Counted from the stretch's first letter, positions 54,046 through 63,670 are shown. The stretch is DNA of 64,000 bases from Parvibaculum sp. (GCA_017642695.1 JAEPQD010000001.1:1108764-1172763), one strand, 5' to 3'. The notes: generated from the letters alone by a model not told the origin. Numbers and translations are program-made.

Positions 54046-54983
54046 ACGCGAGCCTGAACCCGCGTCACTTCCTCGACCTCGACGAGGTGACCTCCGTCGA
54101 CATCAGGGCCATTCTCGACAACTCGCTCCGGCGGAAACGCGCCAGAGCAGGCATGGGGCAGGCCGAACCGGACACGGACCGGCCGCTTGACGGCAAGCTT
54201 CTTGCGATGCTGTTCGAGAAACCCTCGACGCGGACGCGTGTGTCCTTCGATGTTGCGATGCGTCAGCTCGGTGGTGAAACGCTGCTGCTTAATGGGAGCG
54301 ACACCCAACTCGGCCGCGGCGAGACCATTGCCGACACGGCCCGCGTTCTCTCGCGCTATGTCGACGCGATCATGATCCGCACGACAGACCACAAGCATCT
54401 GCTCGAACTCGCCGAACATGCAACCGTACCGGTCATCAACGGGCTGACCGACCGCTCGCATCCCTGCCAGCTCATGGCGGATGTGATGACCTTCGAGGAG
54501 CACAAGGGGCCGATCAAGGGCAGCCGCATCGCCTGGGTCGGTGACGGCAACAACATGGTGACGTCGTGGATCCATGCCGCGGCCCGGCTCGAATTCGAAC
54601 TGCGTATTGCCTGCCCGCCGGAGCTTTCGCCGTCCGAGGAGGCGCTTGACTGGGCGAAGAAGAAAGGTGCGACGGTCGTTGTGACTGCTGACCCCTTCGA
54701 GGCGGTAGCCGATGTCGATTGCGTCAATGCCGACACTTGGGTCTCCATGGGCGACAGCGAGGAGACAGCCAATCATCGTCACAATCTGCTTGCGCCCTAT
54801 CAGGTGAATGCACGCCTTATGGCCGCCGCACGAAAGGACGCGATCTTCATGCACTGCCTGCCCGCGCATCGCGGCGAAGAAATGACGGCCGATGTGATCG
54901 ACGGACCGGCTTCTGTTGTCTTCGACGAAGCGGAAAACCGCTTGCACGCACAGAAGGGAGTTCTGGCCTGGTGTTTTCAGTGA
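54042..54983 (+). CDS. argF: ornithine carbamoyltransferase
   Basis: A 313-residue enzyme. [12 protein letters not shown] is the carbamoyl-phosphate loop, HPCQLMADV contacts substrate, and [11 protein letters not shown] is the ornithine-side motif. It makes citrulline from ornithine and carbamoyl phosphate. ATG overlaps the argD stop (ATGA), indicating coupling; hslO follows 27 nt later. Confidence 0.95.
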   Translation: MNASLNPRHFLDLDEVTSVDIRAILDNSLRRKRARAGMGQAEPDTDRPLDGKLLAMLFEKPSTRTRVSFDVAMRQLGGETLLLNGSDTQLGRGETIADTARVLSRYVDAIMIRTTDHKHLLELAEHATVPVINGLTDRSHPCQLMADVMTFEEHKGPIKGSRIAWVGDGNNMVTSWIHAAARLEFELRIACPPELSPSEEALDWAKKKGATVVVTADPFEAVADVDCVNADTWVSMGDSEETANHRHNLLAPYQVNARLMAAARKDAIFMHCLPAHRGEEMTADVIDGPASVVFDEAENRLHAQKGVLAWCFQ

Positions 54984-55010
54984 CCCCGCAAAAACAGACA
55001 GGCGTCTTTC

Positions 55011-55970
55011 GTGACTAGCGGAAACGGCATCTCCGTCGACGACCTCGTGCAACCCTTCCAGATCGAGGATCTCGGCATTCGGGGCCGCGTGGTGAGGCTC
55101 GGCCCGCTGGTGGACCGCGTCTTGACGGCGCATTCCTATCCGGAACCCGTGTCTCGGCTTCTCGGTGAGGCGCTGGCGCTCACCGCGATGATTGGTTCGG
55201 CGTTGAAATTCGACGGGCGTTTCATTCTTCAGACCCACAGCAACGGGCCGGTGAACATGCTCGTTGCCGATTACGAAGCACCGGGCAGGATCCGCGGCTA
55301 CGCGATGATGAACCCGGACCGTGTCGCCGAGGCGATTGGCGAGGGCCGCACCGCACCGTCGGACCTGATGGGCGAAGGCCATCTCGCGCTCACGATCGAC
55401 CAGGGCCCGGACATGGAACGTTATCAGGGGATCGTTGCGCTGCACCCGGATGGTCTCAGCCACAGCGCGCACGAGTATTTCGCAAATTCCGAGCAGGTCG
55501 CGACGCGTATTCGTCTTGCGGCCGGCCCGTATTATCACCGCGAGACGTCGGGCCCGGAAAAGAACTGGCGTGCCGGCGCAATCATGATCCAGCACATCGC
55601 GCGCGATGGTGGGCTGACGGGCTATCGCGAGGATGAAGATCCGAGTCCTTACACGGACGAAGAAGAAAACTGGAACCGTGCGGCAATCCTTCTCGACACG
55701 GTCGAGGATCATGAGCTGCTGGACCCGGCTCTGGAGCCGAACAGGCTTCTGTTCCGTCTCTTTCACGAAGATGGTGTACGCGCGTATGAACCGGCTCCAG
55801 TGGAGTTTTCCTGCCATTGCTCGCGGGAGCGCATGAAAAGCGTACTGCAATCCTTTGGCGGCCACGAAATAGACGAAATGGTGCAGGAGGGTGTGATCAC
55901 CGCGACCTGCGAATTCTGCAGCGAGATCTATGTTTTCGAGCCCGTCGAATTGAAGGAAGGGCTGGAATAA
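55011..55970 (+). CDS. hslO: Hsp33 redox-regulated chaperone
   Basis: A 319-residue protein. The chaperone domain (QPFQIEDLGIRGRVVRLGP ... DQGPDMERYQGIVAL) is followed by a C-terminal zinc switch with CHCS and CEFC (CxC ... CxxC). Oxidation releases zinc and activates holdase function. Compared with E. coli Hsp33 it has the longer alphaproteobacterial linker. GTG start at 55011. Follows argF, as in many alphaproteobacteria. Confidence 0.93.
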   Translation: MTSGNGISVDDLVQPFQIEDLGIRGRVVRLGPLVDRVLTAHSYPEPVSRLLGEALALTAMIGSALKFDGRFILQTHSNGPVNMLVADYEAPGRIRGYAMMNPDRVAEAIGEGRTAPSDLMGEGHLALTIDQGPDMERYQGIVALHPDGLSHSAHEYFANSEQVATRIRLAAGPYYHRETSGPEKNWRAGAIMIQHIARDGGLTGYREDEDPSPYTDEEENWNRAAILLDTVEDHELLDPALEPNRLLFRLFHEDGVRAYEPAPVEFSCHCSRERMKSVLQSFGGHEIDEMVQEGVITATCEFCSEIYVFEPVELKEGLE

Positions 55971-55984
55971 GGAGAGGAACGGAA

Positions 55985-56602
55985 TTGAACTCCGCCGGAA
56001 AAGCCGCCTTTGCCTGCCGCCATATTGCGGTCGCCGCCGCCCTGCTTCTTCTGACCGCCTGTGCCGGCGATCCGCCCAGGCCCACCGCTTCGGCGGCCGT
56101 CTCGTTCGAGGCCCGCCCGCCGATCAGACTTGCCGTGGCGTTCATTTCCGTCGACAGCTTTTTCACTCCGCCGGGGCGCGCGCCTCACGTCGAGCACCTG
56201 CATGACGTCACGCCGGAAACGGTTGCGCGTTCGTGGGCCCGGGCGCGGCTCGTCTCCACAGGCGGTCCCGGCACAGCAGCGCTTGCTATTCTGGAGGGGT
56301 CGGTCGTATCCGAGGATTTGAAGAAGAAGGGTGGCCTCACCGGCATTTTCGGCGACCAGCAGGACGTCAAGCTGAAAGCCCGCCTCAAGGCGCGTTTGAC
56401 CGTGGAGCGGCCCGGTGCAGGCGGTGGAGCCGCCACGTGGACGGCCGAAGTCGATGCCTATGCGGACAGGACGGTGCTCGAAAGTGCGAGCCTGAACGAG
56501 CGAGACGAAGCCTATGCCAAGCTCATGCAGTCGCTTGCGGCGGAGTTCGACAGGTCTCTGACGGCCGAAATCCAGCGAAGCATGAGCCCCGCGCTGCGAT
56601 AG
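55985..56602 (+). CDS. putative lipoprotein of unknown function
   Basis: A 205-residue protein with a lipoprotein signal (HIAVAAALLLLTAC, lipobox LLTA-C near residue 24). The mature part includes RPPIRLAVAFISVDSFFTPPGRAPHVEHLHDVTPE and ends with a helix (EAYAKLMQSLAAEFDRSLTAEIQRSM). TTG start chosen because AAGGAGAGG lies about 10 nt before it; no ATG fits. Follows hslO by 14 nt; no family recognised. Confidence 0.65.
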   Translation: MNSAGKAAFACRHIAVAAALLLLTACAGDPPRPTASAAVSFEARPPIRLAVAFISVDSFFTPPGRAPHVEHLHDVTPETVARSWARARLVSTGGPGTAALAILEGSVVSEDLKKKGGLTGIFGDQQDVKLKARLKARLTVERPGAGGGAATWTAEVDAYADRTVLESASLNERDEAYAKLMQSLAAEFDRSLTAEIQRSMSPALR

Positions 56603-56696
56603 AAAGCAGTCGCAGGAGTGTGAACCCCAGGGCAACGGCGATTTAATATGTTTGCCAAAAGCCTGAAACTCACCTGTCGCGAGGAATGAGCAGGAA

Positions 56697-57158
56697 ATGG
56701 TCTATCAACTCGCATATTTCAGCGCAGCCCGGCCCGGCCTGACGGAACATGACGTTCACGGCATATTGCGTGCCTCGACCGTCAACAACAAACGCGTCGG
56801 CCTGTCGGGCATGCTTATGCTTCTGGACGATACCTTCTTCCAGGTTCTTGAAGGCGACAGGGACGTGGTAGAGCAAACGTTTCAGCGTATTTCCAAAGAC
56901 ACTCGTCACAGCGGGGTCATCCGCGTCGTCGCGCAGGACCGCCCCGAGCGCAGCTTTCCACGTTGGTCCATGGGGTTCGAGAAAATCTATCAGGCCAATC
57001 ATGCCGGGGATGCCGTACCATTCGACATCGGCGAGCTTGCCAGAAATCCTGATATCGAGGGTTTGAAAGAGAAAGCGCCCGAGCTTCTCTCTTTCATGCG
57101 ATCTCTCTATGCGAGCCGGGGCATGCGCGGCGCACCCGGGCTAGACGGAACGTCCTGA
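56697..57158 (+). CDS. short BLUF-domain blue-light photoreceptor
   Basis: A 153-residue protein that is essentially one BLUF domain: YQLAYFSAARPG (flavin-network Tyr), STVNNKRVGLSGMLM (Asn), FFQVLEGDRDVV (the signalling Gln), DTRHSG and FPRWSMGF (semi-conserved Trp), with a short helical C-terminus. BLUF proteins bind FAD and report blue light to a partner; no output domain is attached. Its 3' end overlaps argE by 18 nt on the opposite strand. Confidence 0.88.
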   Translation: MVYQLAYFSAARPGLTEHDVHGILRASTVNNKRVGLSGMLMLLDDTFFQVLEGDRDVVEQTFQRISKDTRHSGVIRVVAQDRPERSFPRWSMGFEKIYQANHAGDAVPFDIGELARNPDIEGLKEKAPELLSFMRSLYASRGMRGAPGLDGTS

Positions 57159-58358
57159 CACGTAGTCGGCAAGGCGTCGCATGAAAGTCTCGCATTCCGC
57201 AATCTGCGACAGTTCCACGAATTCATCCGGCTTGTGAGCCTGCGCGATGTCGCCTGGGCCGCAGACGACGGTCGGAATGTCGGCAAGCTGGAACAGGCCC
57301 GCTTCCGTGTTGTAGGACACGGCTTCCGCCGAATTGCATTGCGCGAGTTTCATCACGAGCGTTTCGCCCGGATCGCCTTCCAGCGCCGCGAGGCCAGGCG
57401 ACTGCGCGCGTGTGACGGTCTCGATCTTCGCGCCCGGGAAGACGGCGCGCATGCGCGGCAGAACATCTTCTTCGGCATATGCGTTGAAGCGCGTGACGAT
57501 CTCGGCGGGGTCGGCGTCGGGAAGGCAGCGGTACTCCCAGAGGAAGGAACAGCTTTTCGGGATGATGTTGAGGGCGGTCCCGCCCTTGATGGTTCCGACG
57601 TTTATGGTCGTATAAGGCGGGCTGAAACGGCCGGAAGCATCGCCCCGTTCGCGCATTTCCTCCGCAAGAGTCATCAGGAAGGAAATCAGTTCCGCTGCGT
57701 GCTGAATGGCACTCACGCCGAGATGTGTCTGGCTCGAATGAAATTCGAGGCCGGTCACCGTGGTCTGGTAGGACTGGATACCCTTGTGGGCGTTGACGAC
57801 CTTCATGGAAGAAGGCTCGCCCACGATCACGACCTGCGGGCGCGGCAGATCGCGAATGATGCTTTCGATCATTGGCCGGACGCCGAGGCAACCAACTTCC
57901 TCGTCATAGGAAAGGGCGAAATGGACGGGCACTTTCGGTCCGTCCTTCAGGAAAGCCGGCACGCAGGCAAGGGCAAGCGCGATGAAGCTCTTCATATCAC
58001 TGGTGCCGCGGCCGAAGAGCTTGCCGTCCCTCTCAACGACGTTGAAGGGATCGCTCGACCAGTCCTGACCCTCGACCGGCACGACGTCGGTGTGTCCAGA
58101 GAGAACGATTCCGCCGGCCTGCATTTCGTCGCCCAGCGTTGCGAAGAGGTTCGCCTTGGTACCCTCCTCGTTCATGACACGCCGGGAGAAAACGCCATGA
58201 CTTTCAAGGTAGCTTTCGACGAACGCGATCAGCTCGAGATTGGAAAGATGGCTCGTCGTGTCGAAGGAGACGAGCTTCTCGATCATCTCGCGGGGCGTGA
58301 AATGTTGCGGCGCTGGCATGGCTGGGGCGGTTCCGGGGGACGTGTGAGAGAACGTCAT
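57141..58358 (-). CDS. argE: acetylornithine deacetylase
   Basis: A 405-residue M20-family zinc peptidase. IVLSGHTDVVPVEGQDW gives the first zinc His/Asp, FGRGTSDMKSFIALAL the bridging Asp, LSYDEEVGCLGVRPMI the catalytic Glu pair, and CGPGDIAQAHKPDEFV the late His. This set and length fit ArgE (deacetylation of N-acetylornithine) better than DapE, and the neighbourhood of argD/argF agrees. An inner ATG at residue 14 is an alternative start. Confidence 0.9.
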   Translation of the reverse strand: MTFSHTSPGTAPAMPAPQHFTPREMIEKLVSFDTTSHLSNLELIAFVESYLESHGVFSRRVMNEEGTKANLFATLGDEMQAGGIVLSGHTDVVPVEGQDWSSDPFNVVERDGKLFGRGTSDMKSFIALALACVPAFLKDGPKVPVHFALSYDEEVGCLGVRPMIESIIRDLPRPQVVIVGEPSSMKVVNAHKGIQSYQTTVTGLEFHSSQTHLGVSAIQHAAELISFLMTLAEEMRERGDASGRFSPPYTTINVGTIKGGTALNIIPKSCSFLWEYRCLPDADPAEIVTRFNAYAEEDVLPRMRAVFPGAKIETVTRAQSPGLAALEGDPGETLVMKLAQCNSAEAVSYNTEAGLFQLADIPTVVCGPGDIAQAHKPDEFVELSQIAECETFMRRLADYVSGRSV

Positions 58359-58400
58359 CCTAGACCGGCAGGGAGCCGGAAGCGAGGCAGAGGAGCGATT

Positions 58401-58793
58401 TTAGTGCAGCATTCGCTGAGCATAGGGGCTGTCGAGCGAGAAGGCGGGGATGTCGACTTCGAAGGTCTCTCCTCCATCCGTCTCCATCTCGTAATTCCCG
58501 AACATGATGCCGGACGGCGCGCCCAGCGGCGTGCCGCTTGTGTACTCGAACTTCTCGCCCGGTTTCAGCAGCGGCTGTTCGCCCACGACGCCGGGTCCGC
58601 GCACCTCGTGCACATGGCCGGATGCATCCGTGATCTTCCAGTAGCGCGCGCGCAACCGCACCGTCTCACGGCCCCGATTCTCGATCGTGACGTGATACGC
58701 CCAGACGTAGTAATCCTGATCGGGTTCCGACTGTTCCTCGAGATAGGTCGGTTCGACCAGAATATTGATGGACCGGGTCATGGCGCTGTACAT
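58401..58793 (-). CDS. apaG: ApaG protein
   Basis: A 130-residue fibronectin-III-like protein. [32 protein letters not shown] and [35 protein letters not shown] are the ApaG signatures. Linked to Co2+/Mg2+ efflux and Ap4A phenotypes in enterics, with no known enzyme activity. 42 nt before argE on the same strand. Confidence 0.93.
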   Translation of the reverse strand: MYSAMTRSINILVEPTYLEEQSEPDQDYYVWAYHVTIENRGRETVRLRARYWKITDASGHVHEVRGPGVVGEQPLLKPGEKFEYTSGTPLGAPSGIMFGNYEMETDGGETFEVDIPAFSLDSPYAQRMLH

Positions 58794-58991
58794 CGGGCTA
58801 TCCTTGCGCGAAGGCGTCTTTCAGTGTGCGGGACCGCCGCCATTCTGGCCTCGGCCCTGCAAGGGATATGTTCCGCACGAGGTCTCTCGGCAAGACGCCG
58901 CACGGACCCCACCCCCACAGGATTTCGACCCTAGCGGGTACCCTCTAACTTCCCCTTAACAGCGGCATTTTTAGGGCGGAAGGTTAACGGC

Positions 58992-60182
58992 TCAGGCGAG
59001 CGCGCGTTCCATGTCCTCGACGAGGTCCGCCGGGTCTTCCAGCCCGACCGAAAGCCGCACCAGCCCCTCATTGATGCCGAGTTCCTCGCGGGCTTCCTGT
59101 GTGAGCCGTTGATGTGTCGTCGTCGCCGGATGGGTGATCAGGCTTTTCGAATCGCCGAGATTGTTCGAGATCTTCACCACCTGCAGGCCGTTGGCGAAGC
59201 GGAAGGCGCCCTCCTTGCCGCCCTTCACCTCGAAGGCCACGATATTGCCGCCCATGTCCATCTGGCTCCTGGCGAGGTTGTGCTGCGGGTGGCTCGGAAG
59301 ACCCGGATAGAAGACGCGCTCGATTCCCGTGTGGCCCTCAAGGAAGCGGGCGACCGCCTCCGCGCCGCGCGCATGCTCGCGCACGCGAAGGTCGAGCGTT
59401 TCGAGGCTCTTCAGCATCACCCAGGCATTGAACGGGCTGAGGCTCGGGCCGGTCTGGCGCAGGAAATTCGCGAGATGGTCGGCGATGAACTGCTGGTCGG
59501 CCAGCACGATACCGCCGAGGCAGCGGCCCTGGCCGTCGATATGCTTTGTCGCCGAATAGATGACGACGTCGGCGCCAAGTTCCATCGGCCGCTGCAGCAC
59601 AGGCGTCGCGAAGACGTTGTCCACGAAGAGCTTCGCGCCCGCCGCATGGGCGATGTCCGCCACCGCCTTGATGTCGATGATTTCGAGTGTCGGATTGGAG
59701 GGCGTTTCGAGGAAGAGCACCTTCGTGTTCGGCTGCACGGCCTTCTTCCAGGCATCGAGATCGCGCCCGTCAACCAGCGTCGAGGTCACGCCGAATTTCG
59801 GCAGCAGGTCTTCCACAATGTAGCGGCACGACCCGAACAGCGCGCGCGACGACAGCACGTGGTCGCCGGCCTTGAGATAACAGAGCATCGCCGAGGTGAC
59901 GGCGGCCATGCCGGTTGCAGTGGCCCGCGCATCCTCCGCGCCTTCGAGCGCGATCATCCGTTCCTCGAACATGCGCACCGTGGGGTTCGAGAAGCGGCTG
60001 TAGATGAAGCCCGGCTCCTCGTTCTTGAAACGGCGCTCGGCCGCTTCCATCGTCTCGTAGACGTAGCCCGACGTGAGGAACATGGCCTCGCTGGTCTCGC
60101 CGAAGGGTGTCCGGGTGGTGCCGCCGTGAACGGCTTCCGTCCGGGCTGTCAGTTTCCTTCCGTCGCGTGTCGTCTTGCTCAT
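58992..60182 (-). CDS. metZ: O-succinylhomoserine sulfhydrylase
   Basis: A 396-residue PLP enzyme of the Cys/Met family. It has YVYETMEAAERRF, GFIYSRFSNPTVRMFEERM, ATATGMAAVTSAMLC, LFVDNVFATPVLQRP and the PLP lysine in VIYSATKHIDGQGR. It makes homocysteine from O-succinylhomoserine and sulfide. The SAM-II riboswitch and terminator upstream fit a methionine gene. ATG 60182; in-frame sequence further upstream is the riboswitch. Confidence 0.9.
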   Translation of the reverse strand: MSKTTRDGRKLTARTEAVHGGTTRTPFGETSEAMFLTSGYVYETMEAAERRFKNEEPGFIYSRFSNPTVRMFEERMIALEGAEDARATATGMAAVTSAMLCYLKAGDHVLSSRALFGSCRYIVEDLLPKFGVTSTLVDGRDLDAWKKAVQPNTKVLFLETPSNPTLEIIDIKAVADIAHAAGAKLFVDNVFATPVLQRPMELGADVVIYSATKHIDGQGRCLGGIVLADQQFIADHLANFLRQTGPSLSPFNAWVMLKSLETLDLRVREHARGAEAVARFLEGHTGIERVFYPGLPSHPQHNLARSQMDMGGNIVAFEVKGGKEGAFRFANGLQVVKISNNLGDSKSLITHPATTTHQRLTQEAREELGINEGLVRLSVGLEDPADLVEDMERALA

Positions 60183-60193
60183 CGGGCTACCCC

Positions 60194-60226
60194 AAAATAA
60201 AAAACCCCGACCATGGCGGATCGGGG
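60194..60226 (-). terminator. intrinsic terminator between SAM-II riboswitch and metZ
   Basis: On the minus strand CCCCGATC-CGCCAT-GGTCGGGG (8-bp stem with one G-U pair) is followed by TTTTTTATTTT. It begins 12 nt after the riboswitch and ends 12 nt before the metZ start codon, so it probably mediates SAM-dependent attenuation. Confidence 0.8.
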
Positions 60227-60238
60227 CTCGCGTCCCGA

Positions 60239-60293
60239 CCTTTTTAGCGAGTTGTTTAACGTGGCCGCAAGCCGGTCGGCTCAAATCACCACG
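60239..60293 (-). ncRNA. SAM-II riboswitch upstream of metZ
   Basis: The minus strand carries CGTGGTGATTTGAGCC, then CTTGCGGCCACGTTAAACAA, then CGCTAAAAAGG. These match the SAM-II consensus blocks (GAUUUG, CUUGCAGCCACGUUAAA, GCUAAA) in order and spacing, and form its pseudoknot. The first stem pairs CGTGG with CCACG. SAM-II binds S-adenosylmethionine and turns down methionine genes in alphaproteobacteria. Confidence 0.92.
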
Positions 60294-60416
60294 GATCGGG
60301 CCGCATTTAAGGCGCGGGCGGCGCTGCCGTCAAGACTGGAAATGCCGGACAGGCAGGGTCGGGCTTTCCCCGGCCGCCGCCGCCAATTATAACCGTCACA
60401 CGCAAATTCGGGCGAA

Positions 60417-61607
60417 ATGGACGCCCGCGGCGCGCAAGGCCCGGAATTCATGACCAAAGCTGCGGACGATCTCTTTCCCCATCACAGCGACGAGCCGCGC
60501 CGCGTCGGCCCGGGCCAGGTGCACATGACCGGCATCCTGCCGTCTCATGGCATCCAGACGCTGATCCGGGAAAAGGAAATCTGGGGCGGTCACGAGATCG
60601 ACAAGAGCCAGATCCAGCCGGCGAGCCTCGACCTTCGCCTCGGCAGTACGGCCTACCGCCTGCGCGCCTCTTTCCTGCCGGGGCCCGATCACGGTGTGAT
60701 GGAGCGCGTCGACGAGTTGATGCTCCACAAGATCGACCTCACGGAAGGGGCGGTGCTCGAAACCGGCTGTGTCTATCTCGTGCCGCTGGTCGAAGCGCTC
60801 GCGCTGTCGGAAAAGACGTCTGCTTCCGCGAACCCCAAGAGCTCGACCGGCCGCCTCGATGTCTTCACGCGCCTCATCACCGATTTCTCGACGGAGTTCG
60901 ATCAGGTCGTCGCAGGCTACAAGGGGCATCTCTATCTCGAGATTTCCCCGCGCACTTTCCCCATACTCGTGCGTCCAGGCTCTCGCCTCGCACAAATCCG
61001 CTTCCGGCGCGGCACGCATAGCTGCACCGATGCGGAGATGAAACGCCTTCATGAGGAGCTGAAACTCGTGGACGGCGAAGCGGATATTGACGGCGGCATC
61101 GCGCTCACCGTGAACCTCGCGACGGAAACCGAGGACGAGGTCGTCGGATATCGCGCGAAACGTCATTCAGGCGTTATCGACATCGACCGGACGGACGCCT
61201 ACGACGTGCGGGACTTCTGGGACCCGGTGCATGTCCGTCCCGGCAAGGGGCTTATCCTGGATCCCGACGAGTTCTACATACTCGCATCGGCCGAAGCGCT
61301 CCACATTCCGGCGACCCATGCCGCCGAGATGGTGCCCTACAATCCGCTCGTCGGCGAATTTCGCGTGCACTACGCCGGCTTCTTCGATCCGGGCTTTGGT
61401 GCGCGTGAAGCGGGCGGCGCGGGCAGCCGCATCGTCCTCGAAGTCCGCTCGCACGACGTGCCCTTCATTCTGGAGCATGGCCAGATCGTCGGGCGCTTCG
61501 TGCTGGAGCGGCTGACGGATCGCCCATCGGTGCTCTACGGTTCCGGCCTCGGCTCGAATTATCAGAAGCAGGGCCTCAAGCTTTCCAAGCACTTCCGCGC
61601 GAAATAA
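60417..61607 (+). CDS. dcd: 2'-deoxycytidine 5'-triphosphate deaminase (double-length type)
   Basis: A 396-residue protein, about twice the usual Dcd, with two related jelly-roll halves. Half one has KSQIQPASLDLRLGSTAYRLRAS and YKGHLYLEISPRTFPILVRPGSRLAQIRF. Half two has KGLILDPDEFYILASAEALHIPATHAAEM and EVRSHDVPFILEHGQIVGRFVLERL. It deaminates dCTP to dUTP for dTMP supply. The fused form is common in alphaproteobacteria. ATG 60417 or 60450 could be the start. Divergent from metZ. Confidence 0.88.
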   Translation: MDARGAQGPEFMTKAADDLFPHHSDEPRRVGPGQVHMTGILPSHGIQTLIREKEIWGGHEIDKSQIQPASLDLRLGSTAYRLRASFLPGPDHGVMERVDELMLHKIDLTEGAVLETGCVYLVPLVEALALSEKTSASANPKSSTGRLDVFTRLITDFSTEFDQVVAGYKGHLYLEISPRTFPILVRPGSRLAQIRFRRGTHSCTDAEMKRLHEELKLVDGEADIDGGIALTVNLATETEDEVVGYRAKRHSGVIDIDRTDAYDVRDFWDPVHVRPGKGLILDPDEFYILASAEALHIPATHAAEMVPYNPLVGEFRVHYAGFFDPGFGAREAGGAGSRIVLEVRSHDVPFILEHGQIVGRFVLERLTDRPSVLYGSGLGSNYQKQGLKLSKHFRAK

Positions 61608-62333
61608 TCAGCCGAGCACTTCCTCGAAGAAGTTCCGCATCGCGGCCCATGAGCGGCGGTCGGCACTCGCGTCGTAGCGGATGCCCCGCTCCGGCGCGTC
61701 CGCGCCCACGGCTGTGAAGGCGTGCATGGCATGGCCATAGGCATGGAGCTGCCAGTCGGCGCCCGCTTCCGTCATTTCCTTCGCGACGCCCACGACGTGA
61801 TCTGGCGGTGCCATCGGATCGTCCCAACCATGCAGGATCAGCACCTTGGCGGAAATCTTCCCCTGCGGACCGAGACCGGGCGGCATGAAGATGCCGTGGA
61901 AGCTCACGACGCCTTTGATGTCCGGTGCGGCCGCGCGCGCCATGTCGAGAACGCAGAGCCCGCCGAAGCAATAACCCATTGCGCCGATACGTGACGCATC
62001 GACTGCGTCATGCGCCTTCGCTGCTTCGAGGCCCGCCAGCAGGCGCTTCTTCAGGAGCGCCCGGTCTTCAAGGAACGGTCCCATCAGCGCCGAATTGTCC
62101 CCCATCTCGTCGCCACGAACGCCCTTGCCGTAAACATCCATCGCAAAGGCCGTGTAGCCGAGTGCAGCCATCTGCTCGGTGCGTGCCCTTGTGCCCTGGT
62201 TGAGGCCGCTCCAGTCATGCGCGACCAGCACGCTGGCATGCTTCCCGCCATCCGCTGGATGTGCGATGTAGGCTTCGAAAGTTGTATCGCCGTCGCTGTA
62301 GTCGACATAGGCGGTTTTGATGTTCGCGGCCAT
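61608..62333 (-). CDS. dienelactone hydrolase family protein
   Basis: A 241-residue alpha/beta hydrolase. VLVAHDWSGLNQGTR is the early motif, IGAMGYCFGGLCVLDMA has the cysteine nucleophile in GxCxGG, and ILHGWDDPMAPPDHV and HAYGHAMHAFTAVG give Asp and His. It opens dienelactones in aromatic degradation or other small esters; true substrate unknown. ATG 62333 with GGGGCG before it; another ATG at 62345 is possible. Its stop directly abuts the dcd stop. Confidence 0.85.
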   Translation of the reverse strand: MAANIKTAYVDYSDGDTTFEAYIAHPADGGKHASVLVAHDWSGLNQGTRARTEQMAALGYTAFAMDVYGKGVRGDEMGDNSALMGPFLEDRALLKKRLLAGLEAAKAHDAVDASRIGAMGYCFGGLCVLDMARAAAPDIKGVVSFHGIFMPPGLGPQGKISAKVLILHGWDDPMAPPDHVVGVAKEMTEAGADWQLHAYGHAMHAFTAVGADAPERGIRYDASADRRSWAAMRNFFEEVLG

Positions 62334-62521
62334 GTTTCGCCCCATGAAAAGTTTGTCGATTCTTGAACGCAAGGCTAAGCGGGCTTCCCCGATCGATCCA
62401 GCGAATTGGCGACACCTGCGCCGAACTCGTTTATGAAAGGGCGTCGCGAGGAGCCGCCGGCACAAGGTGCTGAAGCTCCGGAACATTCTTGAGGGCGCCG
62501 CGCGCGTCGAGGCTGGTTTCG

Positions 62522-63670
62522 ATGAATCTTTCCAGGTGTCACAACTTCAGGGACTTCCGTGAGCTGGCGCGCCGACGCCTGCCGTCCCCCATCTTCCACT
62601 ACATCGATGGTGCGGCGGACGACGAATTGACCTACCGGCGCAACACCGCGGCCTATGAGGCGTGCGATCTCGTCCCGAACATTCTCGCCGGGGTGGAGAC
62701 GGTTGACATGTCGACCACCATCTTCGGCAAGAAGCTCGCCATGCCCGTCTATTGCGCACCGACGGCGCTGCAGCGGCTGTTCCACCCGGATGGCGAGCGG
62801 GCAGTGGCGCATGCGGCCGAGAAATACGGCACCATGTTCGGCGTCTCCTCGCTCGGCACGGTGAGTGTGGAAGAAATCGGTGCGATGATCGAAACGCCGA
62901 AGATGTTCCAGTTCTATTTCCACAAGGATCGCGGTCTCAACGACAGCATGATCGATCGTGCAAAGGCCGCGAAGTTCGACGTGATGGCACTCACTGTCGA
63001 CACGATCACCGGTGGTAACCGCGAGCGCGATCTCATCACCGGCTTCACCTCGCCGCCGCGCCTCACCTTCAAGAGCTTGTTCAGTTTCGCCGCGCGGCCG
63101 CGCTGGGCGGTCAACTATCTGACTCATCCGAAAATGGAATTGCCGCACCTGCAGGACCATGTGCAGGAGGGCACCAATCTTGCGACATCGATCGGCAGTT
63201 ATTTCTCGACCATGCTGGATCAGTCGATGAGCTGGAAGGATGCCGAGGCGATCCGCGCAAAATGGGGTGGACATTTTGCGCTCAAGGGCGTGATGAGCGT
63301 CGCCGACGCGAAGCGCGCGGTCGATATCGGCTGCACCGGCATCATGGTGTCGAACCATGGTGGGCGGCAGCTCGACGGCTCGCGCAGCCCCTTCGACCAG
63401 CTCGCCGAGATTGTGGATGCGGTGGGCGACAAGATCGACGTGATCTGCGAGGGCGGAATCCAGCGCGGCACCCACGTGCTGAAGGCTCTCTCGCTCGGCG
63501 CCAAGGCCTGTTCGGGCGGTCGGCTCTATCTCTATGCGTTGGCGGCGGCCGGGCAGCCGGGCGTCGAGCGCGCGCTCGGCCTGATGCGCGAGGAGATCGA
63601 ACGAGACATGAAGCTGATGGGCGCTCGCACCATTGCCGACCTCAACCGCGGCAACCTGCGTTTTCGCTAG
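62522..63670 (+). CDS. lldD: FMN-dependent alpha-hydroxy-acid dehydrogenase (L-lactate dehydrogenase-like)
   Basis: A 382-residue TIM-barrel flavoprotein. FHYIDGAADDELTYRRNTAAYE, MPVYCAPTALQRLFHPDGERAVAHAAEKYGTMFGVSSLGT, catalytic His in VSNHGGRQLDGSRSP, and VICEGGIQRGTHVLKALSLGA are the FMN and active-site motifs. It oxidises an L-2-hydroxyacid, probably lactate, to the 2-keto acid, feeding electrons to quinone. ATG 62522 preferred over an upstream TTG. The gene symbol is tentative since substrates vary in this family. Confidence 0.82.
   Translation: MNLSRCHNFRDFRELARRRLPSPIFHYIDGAADDELTYRRNTAAYEACDLVPNILAGVETVDMSTTIFGKKLAMPVYCAPTALQRLFHPDGERAVAHAAEKYGTMFGVSSLGTVSVEEIGAMIETPKMFQFYFHKDRGLNDSMIDRAKAAKFDVMALTVDTITGGNRERDLITGFTSPPRLTFKSLFSFAARPRWAVNYLTHPKMELPHLQDHVQEGTNLATSIGSYFSTMLDQSMSWKDAEAIRAKWGGHFALKGVMSVADAKRAVDIGCTGIMVSNHGGRQLDGSRSPFDQLAEIVDAVGDKIDVICEGGIQRGTHVLKALSLGAKACSGGRLYLYALAAAGQPGVERALGLMREEIERDMKLMGARTIADLNRGNLRFR

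Noticed and set aside
58945-58959. CtrA-like site (TTAA-N7-CTAA) upstream of apaG
   Set aside because: One half-site deviates and it lies about 150 nt from the gene. Such a match is expected by chance.
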